NCBI GenBank assembly: GCA_021204845.1
Contig: JAJPYT010000071.1
Coordinates: 1-38,932 of the forward strand
Reading direction: 5' to 3'
DNA length: 38,932 nt
From: Prevotellaceae bacterium
Lineage (GTDB): Bacteria > Bacteroidota > Bacteroidia > Bacteroidales > Bacteroidaceae
Made by a program: the position numbers and the translations under genes. Below are positions 9,043 to 15,984 of this stretch, one piece after another. Numbering within the stretch: position 1 is the stretch's first letter; every line of letters starts with the position of its first letter. The notes under the pieces are model-generated. The model was not told the DNA's origin and searched no databases. It saw only the letters and a list, made by a program, of their open reading frames with translations.

Positions 9043-9074
9043 AGGGCTCACACAAGATGCGGAGCCCTTTCTTT
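9043..9074 (+). terminator. Intrinsic terminator after the GH13 gene
   Basis: AGGGCTC at 9043-9049 pairs with GAGCCCT at 9062-9068, with a 12-nt loop, followed by a T-rich tail (TTTCTTTATTT). It ends the fabD-GH13 unit before the convergent antitoxin gene. Confidence 0.75.
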
Positions 9075-9112
9075 ATTTAATATCTGCAAAGCAGAAAAGC
9101 GACAAAATATGG

Positions 9113-10204
9113 TTACTTATATAAATCTATCTTCTCTATTAAGTCCGAATTCTGGGTATAAGGTATAATTCTTTTGTGCTGTAGACGACCAACTATCACG
9201 CCTGGATGAGTGTTGAACTTATCAGCGTACACCATGATTGCCGCAGCGGAGAAATCCCCACTCTTTATCACCTCAGCCTCTTCTGCTTGCGAAAGCAACA
9301 AATTGGCGGCAAAACTATCGGCTGCATTCTCCTTTTCCTGTTGCTTGTCAATGTAATCCGCACTCTCCAGGAAGATGTCTTTCTTCCCATGAAGCAAGAT
9401 GTGCGCCAGCTCATGGAAGAATGTGAACCAAAATATATCATTCCGTTTGTGCCTTCCTGTTATCTGGATGCAGGGTACGTCATTAATCCATCGAGTAGAG
9501 CCGTTGATAGGCGCTTTGGGCAAACAAGGTGTATAAATAAGTTTCACGCCATGTTGCCCGCAAATGTTTTGCAACTCTTTAGCGAAACCTTGCGGATGTC
9601 GCGCACAGAGCGTCTTCATATCTGGAATTGACTCACGCAAGCCCTTTTCCGTGAAAGCAGACACATGCATTTCTGCCGCTTGCAATTCTCCCTCACGCAA
9701 CCATGCAGATATGGAGTGCGGTTCCTTTATGTTGCTCAACGAAATGCGAAAAGCTACTTTCAGTTGTTGGTTTAGATAGTAATCCTCCCATGCCTTTGCC
9801 GTGCTCACTTGAAAGAAAGAAAACAAAGACTTGACTTTCTCATCTAACGTCTTGGCAGCGCTCACCCACCCCATCCGTTCCATCTGGGCAAAAGGAAAGG
9901 CACGTGCCCACTGATAAGCCGATGTCAGCTGCTCCTCTCGCCTTTCACGGGCCATATATTCATCATACAAGCGTTGCTTCTCCAGCCAAAAATGTGCGGG
10001 AATCCTCGTGACACTCTCAAAAGCCACAGCCATATCGGGTGTTACTGAACTCGTTCCCTTTATGACGGCAAACACCGTTTTCTCTGGTTTCGACGTGCGG
10101 ACTGCGAACTCCTTTACACTCATCGCCATCTCTTTAAGTTTTTCCGCAAGCGTTACGCCTGGATGGAACGCCACTGGCGGAACAAATTTACTTAACGTTG
10201 CCAT
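9113..10204 (-). CDS. HigA-type antitoxin fused to ImmA/IrrE metallopeptidase domain
   Basis: A 363-aa protein. Residues ~14-75 form an XRE-like helix-turn-helix of the HigA/VapI type (HPGVTLAEKLKEM, then KPEKTVFAVIKG). The C-terminal part is an ImmA/IrrE (COG2856-like) zinc peptidase: HELAH at 264-268 with Glu292 in KENAADSFA as likely third ligand. In this family the N-terminal domain usually represses its own operon and neutralises a HigB/RelE-like toxin encoded just upstream. Here that gene is a broken remnant. The start at 10204 is backed by an AGGAGG sequence 6 nt upstream, strong for this phylum. With no intact toxin, it may act only as a regulator or protease, or protect against toxins elsewhere. 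Confidence 0.85.
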   Translation of the reverse strand: MATLSKFVPPVAFHPGVTLAEKLKEMAMSVKEFAVRTSKPEKTVFAVIKGTSSVTPDMAVAFESVTRIPAHFWLEKQRLYDEYMARERREEQLTSAYQWARAFPFAQMERMGWVSAAKTLDEKVKSLFSFFQVSTAKAWEDYYLNQQLKVAFRISLSNIKEPHSISAWLREGELQAAEMHVSAFTEKGLRESIPDMKTLCARHPQGFAKELQNICGQHGVKLIYTPCLPKAPINGSTRWINDVPCIQITGRHKRNDIFWFTFFHELAHILLHGKKDIFLESADYIDKQQEKENAADSFAANLLLSQAEEAEVIKSGDFSAAAIMVYADKFNTHPGVIVGRLQHKRIIPYTQNSDLIEKIDLYK

Positions 10205-10210
10205 GATATA

Positions 10211-10216
10211 CCTCCT
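10211..10216 (-). promoter_or_regulatory. Strong Shine-Dalgarno of the antitoxin gene
   Basis: AGGAGG, 6 nt before the ATG at 10204, overlapping the last base of the toxin remnant's stop codon. Such a clear site is uncommon in Bacteroidota and fixes the antitoxin start. Confidence 0.7.
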
Positions 10217-10441
10217 TACTTTCCGTGATAATTGACTATTTCTTTTATTTCCACTCCTTTTATCTCTATCCAGATGTATCTCCCATGCTCATCCGTCGGT
10301 ATCGGTTCTTCATTGAGCCGCATACAGGTCATTCAAACGCTGGAGAAACAGTCGGGCGCGCGTCTCGCCCATTTCCTTTACGCACTTCCTGGGGTCCGAG
10401 GCTGCCCTCTCAATTTTCTTCGTCCGAAAAGATATCTCCAT
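10216..10441 (-). pseudogene. HigB/RelE-like toxin remnant with internal deletion and frame shift
   Basis: From the ATG at 10441, 43 codons read MEISFRTKKIERAASDPR... LQRLNDLYAAQ, then TGA at 10312-10310. From just there a different frame continues EEPIPTDEHGRYIWIEIK... KEIVNYHGK and stops at TAA 10218-10216. These two pieces match, from memory, the N-terminal third and the C-terminal end of the plasmid-maintenance killer/HigB family (about 105-110 aa, ending in E-x-x-DYH-x-K). The middle, with the beta-sheet core, is missing: roughly 35-40 codons plus a frame change (226 nt remain, not a multiple of 3). It sits 11 nt before the antitoxin gene, the usual toxin-first order. The peptide could still be translated but should be inactive. 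Confidence 0.75.
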
Positions 10442-10460
10442 CGAATGTGAGTCTTTTGTC

Positions 10461-10530
10461 TTACACTACCTGTTACTCATTTCTGTCGCAAAGTTACGCT
10501 TTTATTTTGAATTACGCTTTCTGTTACTCA
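10461..10530. repeat. Pair of 19-bp direct repeats flanking the antitoxin promoter (candidate operators)
   Basis: Plus-strand copies at 10461-10479 (TTACACTACCTGTTACTCA) and 10512-10530 (TTACGCTTTCTGTTACTCA) match at 16 of 19 positions and start 51 bp apart, about five helical turns. A weaker third match (TTTTCTGTTA) is at 10551-10560. They bracket the putative -7 box at 10489-10496. Placement fits binding by the HTH domain of the antitoxin, but that is inference. Confidence 0.5.
10489..10496 (-). promoter_or_regulatory. Putative -7 box of the toxin-antitoxin operon
   Basis: Reads TAACTTTG on the minus strand, a perfect TAnnTTTG, about 48 nt upstream of the toxin remnant's ATG. No convincing -33 box is at the right spacing, as is common for a repressible promoter. 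Confidence 0.5.
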
Positions 10531-10589
10531 AAAAACTGCTATCATTAACATTTTCTGTTATGGCACATAGCTTTTACCTCCAACGAATG

Positions 10590-10621
10590 TTTGCGATTAG
10601 ATACAATTTTATATAACTTTG
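10590..10621 (+). promoter_or_regulatory. Promoter of the amidase-mce-dnaA run
   Basis: TTTG at 10590-10593 and TAACTTTG at 10614-10621 with 20 nt between them is a near-ideal Bacteroidota promoter. Transcription would start about 10628, giving a leader of only about 12 nt before the GTG start at 10640. Confidence 0.75.
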
Positions 10622-10639
10622 CAGGGTGATTTCATTCCA

Positions 10640-11404
10640 GTGAAAAGAATAAAGAAGTATATATTGTTGTGTTTGTGCGCTTTAGCTCCTCTCCAGAGTT
10701 GGGCTTTCACCGTTGTTATCGACGCTGGGCACGGAGGGAAGGACGCAGGTGCCTTGGGCTTGTTCTCCCAGGAGAAAGACATAAATCTGAAGATTGCGCT
10801 GGCGGTGGGAAAGCTCATCGAGCAGAATATGAAGGACGTGACGGTGGTCTACACCCGCAAGACAGACGTTTTCGTGGAACTCGACGAGCGAGCCAACATA
10901 GCAAACCGCAACAAGGCGGACCTATTTATGAGCATCCACACCAACAGCACTGCGGCTGGCAAAGCTGGCACTACAGCTCAAGGTACGGAGACTTATACCT
11001 TAGGAATGCACCGCGCCGCCGAGAACTTGGATGTGGCGAAACGAGAGAATAGCGTAATCTCACTCGAGAGCAACTACGAGGAGAAATACGAGGGCTTCGA
11101 CCCGTCTTCAAGCGAGAGCTACATAATATTTGAGCTCATGCAGGACGACTACATGAAACAGAGCGTGCGCTTCGCCGACCTTGTGCAAGGGCAGTTCCAG
11201 TCATATGCAGGGCGAGTGAATAAGGGGGTGTTCCAGGCGGGTTTCCTCGTGCTCAGAAACACGTCTATGCCAAGCGCGCTCATTGAGCTCGGATTCATAA
11301 ATAACAGGACGGAAGAACAGTTCCTCAACTCCGACGCGGGAGTGGAAAAGATGAGCCGCAGCATCTACAACGCATTCAAGACATACAAGGGAGATAACAA
11401 CTAA
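10640..11404 (+). CDS. N-acetylmuramoyl-L-alanine amidase (Amidase_3), exported
   Basis: Zinc enzyme cutting the amide between MurNAc and the stem peptide in peptidoglycan, acting in the periplasm. The N terminus is a signal peptide (KRIKKY, hydrophobic LLCLCALAPL, likely cut after SWA at about residue 22). Zinc ligands fit the family: His in DAGHGG, Glu in the following QEKD, and His in MSIHTN; the catalytic Glu is in LIELGF. I chose GTG at 10640 (254 aa). Upstream in-frame TTG at 10619 lies inside the -7 promoter box and cannot be transcribed. It is first in a run with mce and dnaA. There is no LysM or AMIN domain. Confidence 0.9.
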   Translation: MKRIKKYILLCLCALAPLQSWAFTVVIDAGHGGKDAGALGLFSQEKDINLKIALAVGKLIEQNMKDVTVVYTRKTDVFVELDERANIANRNKADLFMSIHTNSTAAGKAGTTAQGTETYTLGMHRAAENLDVAKRENSVISLESNYEEKYEGFDPSSSESYIIFELMQDDYMKQSVRFADLVQGQFQSYAGRVNKGVFQAGFLVLRNTSMPSALIELGFINNRTEEQFLNSDAGVEKMSRSIYNAFKTYKGDNN

Positions 11405-11431
11405 GTAACAGAGTAAAAGACAGATAACACC

Positions 11432-12313
11432 ATGAAAAGGGAATTTAAGATTGGACTTACGGGCATCGTCGCCCTCGTATTGCTCTTCTTGGGTATAAAG
11501 TTTCTGAAGGGGGTTAACCTCTTCAAGAACAACAATTCCTATTATATAGTGTTCGCAAACGCCAAAGGGCTCACAAAGAGCAGCACCGTCTATGCCGACG
11601 GTTTCAACATCGGAATTGTGGACGACATCTCCTACCTGCGCCCTGGTGAGGTGGTAGTGAGAGTAAATGTTGACGGCAGCGTGAAAATCCCCATTGGCAC
11701 AACGGCGCACCTCGACGAGGCAATGCTGGGAGGCTGCACCCTGAATATGGTGATGGGTCCTGACCCTGAAAACTGCTTCTCCCCCGGAGACACGATAGCG
11801 GGCAGCGATGTCAGCGGACTTATGGACGCGGCTGCCGGCGTAATCCCGCAAGTACAGGTCTTGCTTGACCATATAGATTCGCTGGTGCTGACGCTCAACA
11901 CCATAGCCTCCAGCCCCGACATAAACGCCACGCTGCAAAATGCCAGGGAACTCACCGCACACCTGAATGAAAGCACCGTGCAGCTGAACTCGCTGCTTAA
12001 CAACGACGTGCCGGAGATACTATCCACGTTCAACAAAACAGGACAGAACTTAGACACGCTCTCCGTTAATCTGGCGCAGTTGGACATACAGTCGACCCTT
12101 GACAAAGTGGACAGCACCTTAGACAATCTGCATGAAGCTTCGCAAAAGCTCTACACGCCAGACAACAACGTGGGGCTTCTGCTTAGCGACACCTCGCTAT
12201 ACGGGAATCTCAACAACACGATAAACAGCGCTACCCTCTTGCTCGAGGATATGAAAGCACACCCTGGCAGATACATCAATATCTCCGTTTTCGGCAGGAA
12301 GAACAAACAGTAA
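11432..12313 (+). CDS. MCE/MlaD-family membrane-anchored lipid transport protein
   Basis: A 293-aa protein with one N-terminal membrane helix (about 8-25, GIVALVLLFLGIKFL) and an MCE domain at about 36-115 (GLTKSSTVYADGFNIGIV... MLGGCTLNMVMG). A long helical region rich in DNL/LN follows, likely a coiled stalk (about 135-270). MlaD-like proteins bind phospholipids in the inner membrane as part of ABC-type lipid transport between membranes. No partner mlaE/mlaF genes are adjacent here. It is 27 nt after the amidase and 24 nt before dnaA, so probably co-transcribed. The family is clear; the cargo is not. Confidence 0.88.
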   Translation: MKREFKIGLTGIVALVLLFLGIKFLKGVNLFKNNNSYYIVFANAKGLTKSSTVYADGFNIGIVDDISYLRPGEVVVRVNVDGSVKIPIGTTAHLDEAMLGGCTLNMVMGPDPENCFSPGDTIAGSDVSGLMDAAAGVIPQVQVLLDHIDSLVLTLNTIASSPDINATLQNARELTAHLNESTVQLNSLLNNDVPEILSTFNKTGQNLDTLSVNLAQLDIQSTLDKVDSTLDNLHEASQKLYTPDNNVGLLLSDTSLYGNLNNTINSATLLLEDMKAHPGRYINISVFGRKNKQ

Positions 12314-12337
12314 GAAAGAGAGAGGGAATAAGGAGAA

Positions 12338-13738
12338 ATGGCTAAACCTTCGCCTGGGAAGCTCTGGACGCGTTGCCTTAGCATCGTAAAGGTAAACGTG
12401 ACTGAAGACGAATACAACACGTGGTTCGCGCCAATCGTTTTCGATTCTGTCGACTTGGAGAAGAAAATGATTGTGCTTCGTGTGCCCAGCCACACCATCT
12501 GCGAGACGCTGGAGGCTGAGAAAAGGTTCCGCCACCTGCTCTACAACATCATTTGGCGGGTATATGAGGCGGAGCTGATGATTACCTACCGCGTGCTCGT
12601 CGACAGCACCACAAACCAGACAAACGACGTGCAAGGCACAGCTGGCAGCACCGCCAAAGAGCCTATAAACGCACGCACCAAGAAGGTGCAGCAGTCTGCC
12701 AGCAGCGAGCTCGACTCGCAGCTCAACGAGAGCTACACGTTCGAGAATTTCATTGAGGGCGAGGGAAATAAGCTGCTACGCTCTGTGGGGCTAAGCATAG
12801 CCACAAATCCCAAGCAGACGGCGTTCAATCCCCTCTTCATCTATGGTAGCTCGGGCGTGGGGAAAACTCATTTGGCTAACGCCATAGGCATTCAATTCAA
12901 GCGCAATTTTCCCGAAAAGCGGGTGCTCTACGTGACAGCAAACCTATTTAAAGTGCAGTTCATGACGGCTCGCGTGCAAAACCACATCAACGATTTCATC
13001 TATTTCTACCAGACGATAGACGTGCTAATAATAGATGACATGCAGGAGTTCGCTGGGCTGACCGGCACACAGCAGACCTTCTTCCACATCTTCAACCATC
13101 TGAAGATGAACGGCAAGCAAATAATACTTACCAGCGACCGCTCGCCAGCAAGCATGCCGGGGATGGAGGAAAGACTGCTCACACGTTTCAAGTGGGGACT
13201 CTCAGCCGAGCTGGAGAAGCCCGACCACGAGCTGTGCCGCAAGATTCTGGAGAGCAAAGTGCGGCAGGACGGACTTGCCGTGGGGGACGATGTTATAGAC
13301 TTCATAGCCAACAACGTAAGCGGCAGCATACGTGACTTGGAGGGAGTGCTTAGCTCTCTCATGGCTCACGCTTTGGTCTACAACCAGGATATTGACATGG
13401 AAATAGCCCAGCGCGTGATAAACAAATCCAAGAAATCACGCTACCAGACCGTCACCATCGACATGATTGTCGATAAAGTCTGCAATTATTTTGACCTCAG
13501 CGAGAGCGATATCGTATCGAAAGGGCGCAAGGCAAACATAGTGAACGTAAGGCAACTTATCATGTATCTGGCGCAGAAGCATACGAAAATGACCGCCAGC
13601 AAGATAGGCATCCGAATTGGCGGGCGCAGCCACGCCACCGTGCTTCACGCTGTAAAGCAGATCACTGCCCAGCTGGAGCAGGACAAGCCCTTTGCCCAGA
13701 AAGTCTCCGAGATAGAATCGATACTAAATTTCGTCTAA
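12338..13738 (+). CDS. dnaA: Chromosomal replication initiator protein DnaA
   Basis: AAA+ ATPase (466 aa) that binds DnaA boxes and opens oriC. Domain I is at about 8-88 (WTRCLSIVKVNVTEDEYNTWF). A short polar linker follows (about 90-130). The ATPase core has Walker A GSSGVGKTH at 170-178, Walker B VLIIDD at 229-234, and a sensor/arginine region RLLTRFKWGL. The C-terminal DNA-binding domain carries the DnaA signature GGRSHATVLHAVKQ. Length and order are normal. Its 3' end overlaps the convergent nitroreductase by 15 bp. I found no clear cluster of DnaA boxes nearby, so the window does not show oriC. Confidence 0.97.
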   Translation: MAKPSPGKLWTRCLSIVKVNVTEDEYNTWFAPIVFDSVDLEKKMIVLRVPSHTICETLEAEKRFRHLLYNIIWRVYEAELMITYRVLVDSTTNQTNDVQGTAGSTAKEPINARTKKVQQSASSELDSQLNESYTFENFIEGEGNKLLRSVGLSIATNPKQTAFNPLFIYGSSGVGKTHLANAIGIQFKRNFPEKRVLYVTANLFKVQFMTARVQNHINDFIYFYQTIDVLIIDDMQEFAGLTGTQQTFFHIFNHLKMNGKQIILTSDRSPASMPGMEERLLTRFKWGLSAELEKPDHELCRKILESKVRQDGLAVGDDVIDFIANNVSGSIRDLEGVLSSLMAHALVYNQDIDMEIAQRVINKSKKSRYQTVTIDMIVDKVCNYFDLSESDIVSKGRKANIVNVRQLIMYLAQKHTKMTASKIGIRIGGRSHATVLHAVKQITAQLEQDKPFAQKVSEIESILNFV

Positions 13739-14479
13739 AAAGCCCTGGCGGCGCAAAGCCTTCAGGAAGCCCTCGCTCATGGCTTCATTGTCCGCCTTAG
13801 TGTAGCGTATATCAGTGAATATCTGCGCCAGCGTCTCTTTGGCGTTAATCTCCACGAAATGCTTGTTCTCTGGCAGTGCCTCTTTCGCACGGTAGAACCT
13901 GTCTATGTCGCTTGCGGAATAGTCGTGATAGGTTTCCTGGTGCACGAACGACGCCACTGGCAAGCGGTCGCTCAGGGCTGGCTCTTCTGCTGGCCATCCG
14001 AGGGAAAGAGTGGCGAGCGGCATCACCAGACGAGGCAGCCGCAGCGTCTCTATTATCTGCTCTGGCTGGTAAACCGTGGTGCCTAAGTAGCAAAGCCCAA
14101 GTCCCTGCTCCTCCGCCAGATTGCAGAACGTCTGTGTGAACAGGAGAGCGTCTATCGCGGCATTCACGAAACTGAGGAAATTGCTGTATCCTGGCTCTGC
14201 CTTACGGCACTCACACCACGCCACAGTGCGGTGAAAATCAGCACAGACAGTCAGCACTACGGGAGCTTCCGTAACCATCGGCTGGCAGAAATGCAGGGGA
14301 GAAAGGCGTTTTTTCATCTCCTCGCTGCGAGTCACAACCACGCTGTAGAGCTGCAGGTTGCCCATAGTCTGCGTGCGCCCTGCCGCCTCGAAGAGGCTGT
14401 TAAGCAGCTGGTCACTCACTTCCTTGTCGCTGTATTTGCGCACGCTGCGACGCCGGGCGCATTGTTCCTTCAGAGTCAT
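13724..14479 (-). CDS. Nitroreductase family FMN oxidoreductase
   Basis: A 251-aa NAD(P)H-dependent flavoprotein of the NfsA/FRP-like nitroreductase fold. The N-terminal FMN phosphate-binding motif is RRSVRKYSD at 10-18, followed by the usual helix and GNLQLYSVVV strand. ALLFTQTFCNLAEEQGLGLCYLG is typical of the core helix and active-site strand. Physiological substrate is unknown; nitroaromatics, quinones or flavins are usual in vitro. It is transcribed from its own promoter, divergent from the ribonucleotide-reductase-like gene, and convergent with dnaA. Confidence 0.9.
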   Translation of the reverse strand: MTLKEQCARRRSVRKYSDKEVSDQLLNSLFEAAGRTQTMGNLQLYSVVVTRSEEMKKRLSPLHFCQPMVTEAPVVLTVCADFHRTVAWCECRKAEPGYSNFLSFVNAAIDALLFTQTFCNLAEEQGLGLCYLGTTVYQPEQIIETLRLPRLVMPLATLSLGWPAEEPALSDRLPVASFVHQETYHDYSASDIDRFYRAKEALPENKHFVEINAKETLAQIFTDIRYTKADNEAMSEGFLKALRRQGFLDEI

Positions 14480-14508
14480 GTTTCGTGTCTTTTATCAATC
14501 CTATTAGG

Positions 14509-14539
14509 CAAAAGTAAGCGAAAACTTTGAGACCACAAA
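14509..14539 (-). promoter_or_regulatory. Nitroreductase promoter
   Basis: On the minus strand, TTTG at 14539-14536 and TACTTTTG at 14516-14509 are 19 nt apart, matching the Bacteroidota -33/-7 pattern. The predicted start is about 25 nt before the ATG at 14479. It overlaps the opposing promoter at 14526-14557. Confidence 0.7.
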
Positions 14540-14557
14540 ATAGTTTTTGTAAATTTG
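14526..14557 (+). promoter_or_regulatory. Promoter of the ribonucleotide-reductase-like small gene
   Basis: TTTG at 14526-14529 and TAAATTTG at 14550-14557, spaced 20 nt, a near-consensus promoter. It rules out the TTG at 14555 as a start codon and points to TTG 14573 or GTG 14579. Confidence 0.7.
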
Positions 14558-14578
14558 TGCGTTAAATATGGCTTGAAA

Positions 14579-15190
14579 GTGGAAGAAAGAACCTACACTT
14601 ATGATGAGATTTTCCGCGGTGTGCTGGACTACTTCAACGGCGACGAGACGGCAGCGCGTGAGTGGATAGTGAAATACGTTGACGCTGGCCGCCCCGATGT
14701 CATAGAGGTGCGACCCACGGAACTGGAGTGCGACGTGGTGCGTTTTCAGAACAAGAAGGAGAAATGGGTGGCATTCGTGGGACTGAAGAACGAGCGCCCC
14801 TACGAGATTTTCACTGGCTTGATGGACGACGAGGAGGGCATAGTGCTGCCCAAAAGCGTGACGCACGGCAAGATTATAAAGGCGAAAAATGCTGATGGCA
14901 CCAACCGCTACGACTTTCAGTTCCAGAATAAGCGCGGATACAAAATCACCGTAGAGGGACTATCTGGCAAGTTCAACAAGGAATATTGGAACTACGCCAA
15001 GCTTATCAGCGGCATACTGCGCTACCACATGCCTCTGCAAAACGTGCTCCACTTGATTGAGTCCCTCTCGCTCGACGCTGAGAACATCAACACATGGAAG
15101 ATGGGCGTTGTACGCGCATTGAAGAAATACGTTTCTGGCAGTGAAAACACTGAGACAGATGAGCCAGACGTTGACGAAGATAATTATTGA
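14579..15190 (+). CDS. Core-less B12-dependent ribonucleotide reductase-like protein (ends only)
   Basis: A 203-aa protein. Residues ~1-37 (YTYDEIFRGVLDYFNGDE, AAREWIVKY) look like the extreme N terminus of the large Bacteroidota adenosylcobalamin-dependent ribonucleotide reductase (NrdJ, about 850 aa by memory). Residues ~40-190 (LECDVVRFQNKKEKWVAFVG, RPYEIFTG, YDFQFQNKRGYK, EYWNYAKLISGILRY) look like its C-terminal domain. The catalytic barrel of some 600 residues is absent, and so is the terminal Cys-rich tail; the protein ends in an acidic run. The frame is open throughout and has a good promoter. Start GTG 14579 is chosen because 14555 lies in the promoter; TTG 14573 is possible. It cannot be a reductase. 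It may be a remnant or a repurposed regulator. Confidence 0.7.
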   Translation: MEERTYTYDEIFRGVLDYFNGDETAAREWIVKYVDAGRPDVIEVRPTELECDVVRFQNKKEKWVAFVGLKNERPYEIFTGLMDDEEGIVLPKSVTHGKIIKAKNADGTNRYDFQFQNKRGYKITVEGLSGKFNKEYWNYAKLISGILRYHMPLQNVLHLIESLSLDAENINTWKMGVVRALKKYVSGSENTETDEPDVDEDNY

Positions 15191-15530
15191 CCGCCAGAAA
15201 GTCTTCGCCCACCACGGTGCCTTGCCTCAGGAGCAAGCTGTGGGCGCATATTTCTACGTGAGCGCTGAGCTTGTGATGGAAGGTAACCCATCAGCCATCT
15301 CCGACAATCTCTCCGACACAGTCAACTACGCCTCTGTCTCACAAGCAATCACTGAGGAAATGGCGATACGCAGCGACCTGCTCGAGCACGTTGCTGGTCG
15401 CATACAGAAGCGCCTGCTCAGCGAACATCCCACAGCCCTGCAAATCACCGTACGTGTGATGAAAGAGAACCCGCCCCTCGGCATCCAGTGCGAAGGAGCT
15501 GGAGTGGAGGTAAGCTACTTGCGAATGTAG
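15159..15530 (+). CDS. folB: Dihydroneopterin aldolase
   Basis: Folate pathway enzyme (123 aa) converting 7,8-dihydroneopterin to 6-hydroxymethyldihydropterin and glycolaldehyde. Family signatures are IIIDRQKVFAHHGALPQEQ near the N terminus, the middle DTVNYASV, and the C-terminal VRVMKENPPLG with the catalytic lysine. The ATG at 15159 gives the normal N terminus; an earlier ATG at 15141 adds six atypical residues. Either start overlaps the end of the preceding gene (32 bp for 15159), so translation is likely coupled. No other folate gene is nearby. Confidence 0.9.
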   Translation: MSQTLTKIIIDRQKVFAHHGALPQEQAVGAYFYVSAELVMEGNPSAISDNLSDTVNYASVSQAITEEMAIRSDLLEHVAGRIQKRLLSEHPTALQITVRVMKENPPLGIQCEGAGVEVSYLRM

Positions 15531-15561
15531 CTTTGTGGCCTTCCCCTTTGTGATAAATTTA

Positions 15562-15732
15562 TCAGTTGCAGTCAAGCAGCCTTATCTCAGTAGACACATA
15601 GTTCTCTGCTGTCAAGACTATCTCCTCGTCGTAATACATTCGCTTTACCTGCATGTAAGCCTCCCGCTCCGTGGCAGCGCTCACGGTGACATGTGTGGCA
15701 AGAGTTTCCTCTATTTCAAAAATATATTCCAT
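15562..15732 (-). CDS. Small DpnD/PcfM-like protein
   Basis: A 56-aa protein starting MEYIFEIEETLATHVTVSA, with EREAYMQVKRMYYDEEIVL and a final STEIRLLDCN. This resembles the DpnD/PcfM family, small proteins known from the DpnI restriction locus and from conjugative elements, of unknown function. An ATG-less extension to 15792 is possible but unlike the family. It faces folB, 31 nt apart, and its stop lies in a perfect 14-bp palindrome (15551-15564). It borders the repeat-rich gene-free stretch to the right. The family call is from memory; function unknown. Confidence 0.65.
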   Translation of the reverse strand: MEYIFEIEETLATHVTVSAATEREAYMQVKRMYYDEEIVLTAENYVSTEIRLLDCN

Positions 15733-15918
15733 AACAGATGCAAAGGAACGAAAAAGATGAGAGGAAAAGGGGAAAAGATCAATTATTAACATTATCAGCC
15801 AAAAACGTGGAACAAGTGATATTTGCCGTTGCCATGCAAATAATTTGCAGTGGAAACAAGCACTAACGACGCAAGGAAATTCTGTTCACTACACAGGGAA
15901 ATTCCGCGAATGACTGCT

Positions 15919-15952
15919 GTGACCAAGCTCAATCAGTGACCCAGCTTAATGA
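15919..15952. repeat. 17-bp tandem near-repeat
   Basis: GTGACCAAGCTCAATCA (15919-15935) is followed at once by GTGACCCAGCTTAATGA (15936-15952); 14 of 17 positions match. With the palindrome 18 bp further on, it could be a protein-binding array. Confidence 0.6.
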
Positions 15953-15970
15953 CCACAGAGATTTGGGTTA

Positions 15971-15984
15971 GTCAGTGCACTGAC
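15971..15984. repeat. Perfect 14-bp palindrome
   Basis: GTCAGTGCACTGAC reads identically on both strands. This is the form expected of a dimeric regulator's operator, about 275 bp upstream of oadG. Confidence 0.55.

Noticed and set aside
11405-14578. An origin of replication beside dnaA
   Set aside because: No cluster of TTATCCACA-like boxes or AT-rich unwinding element was seen in the flanking spacers, which are mostly very short.
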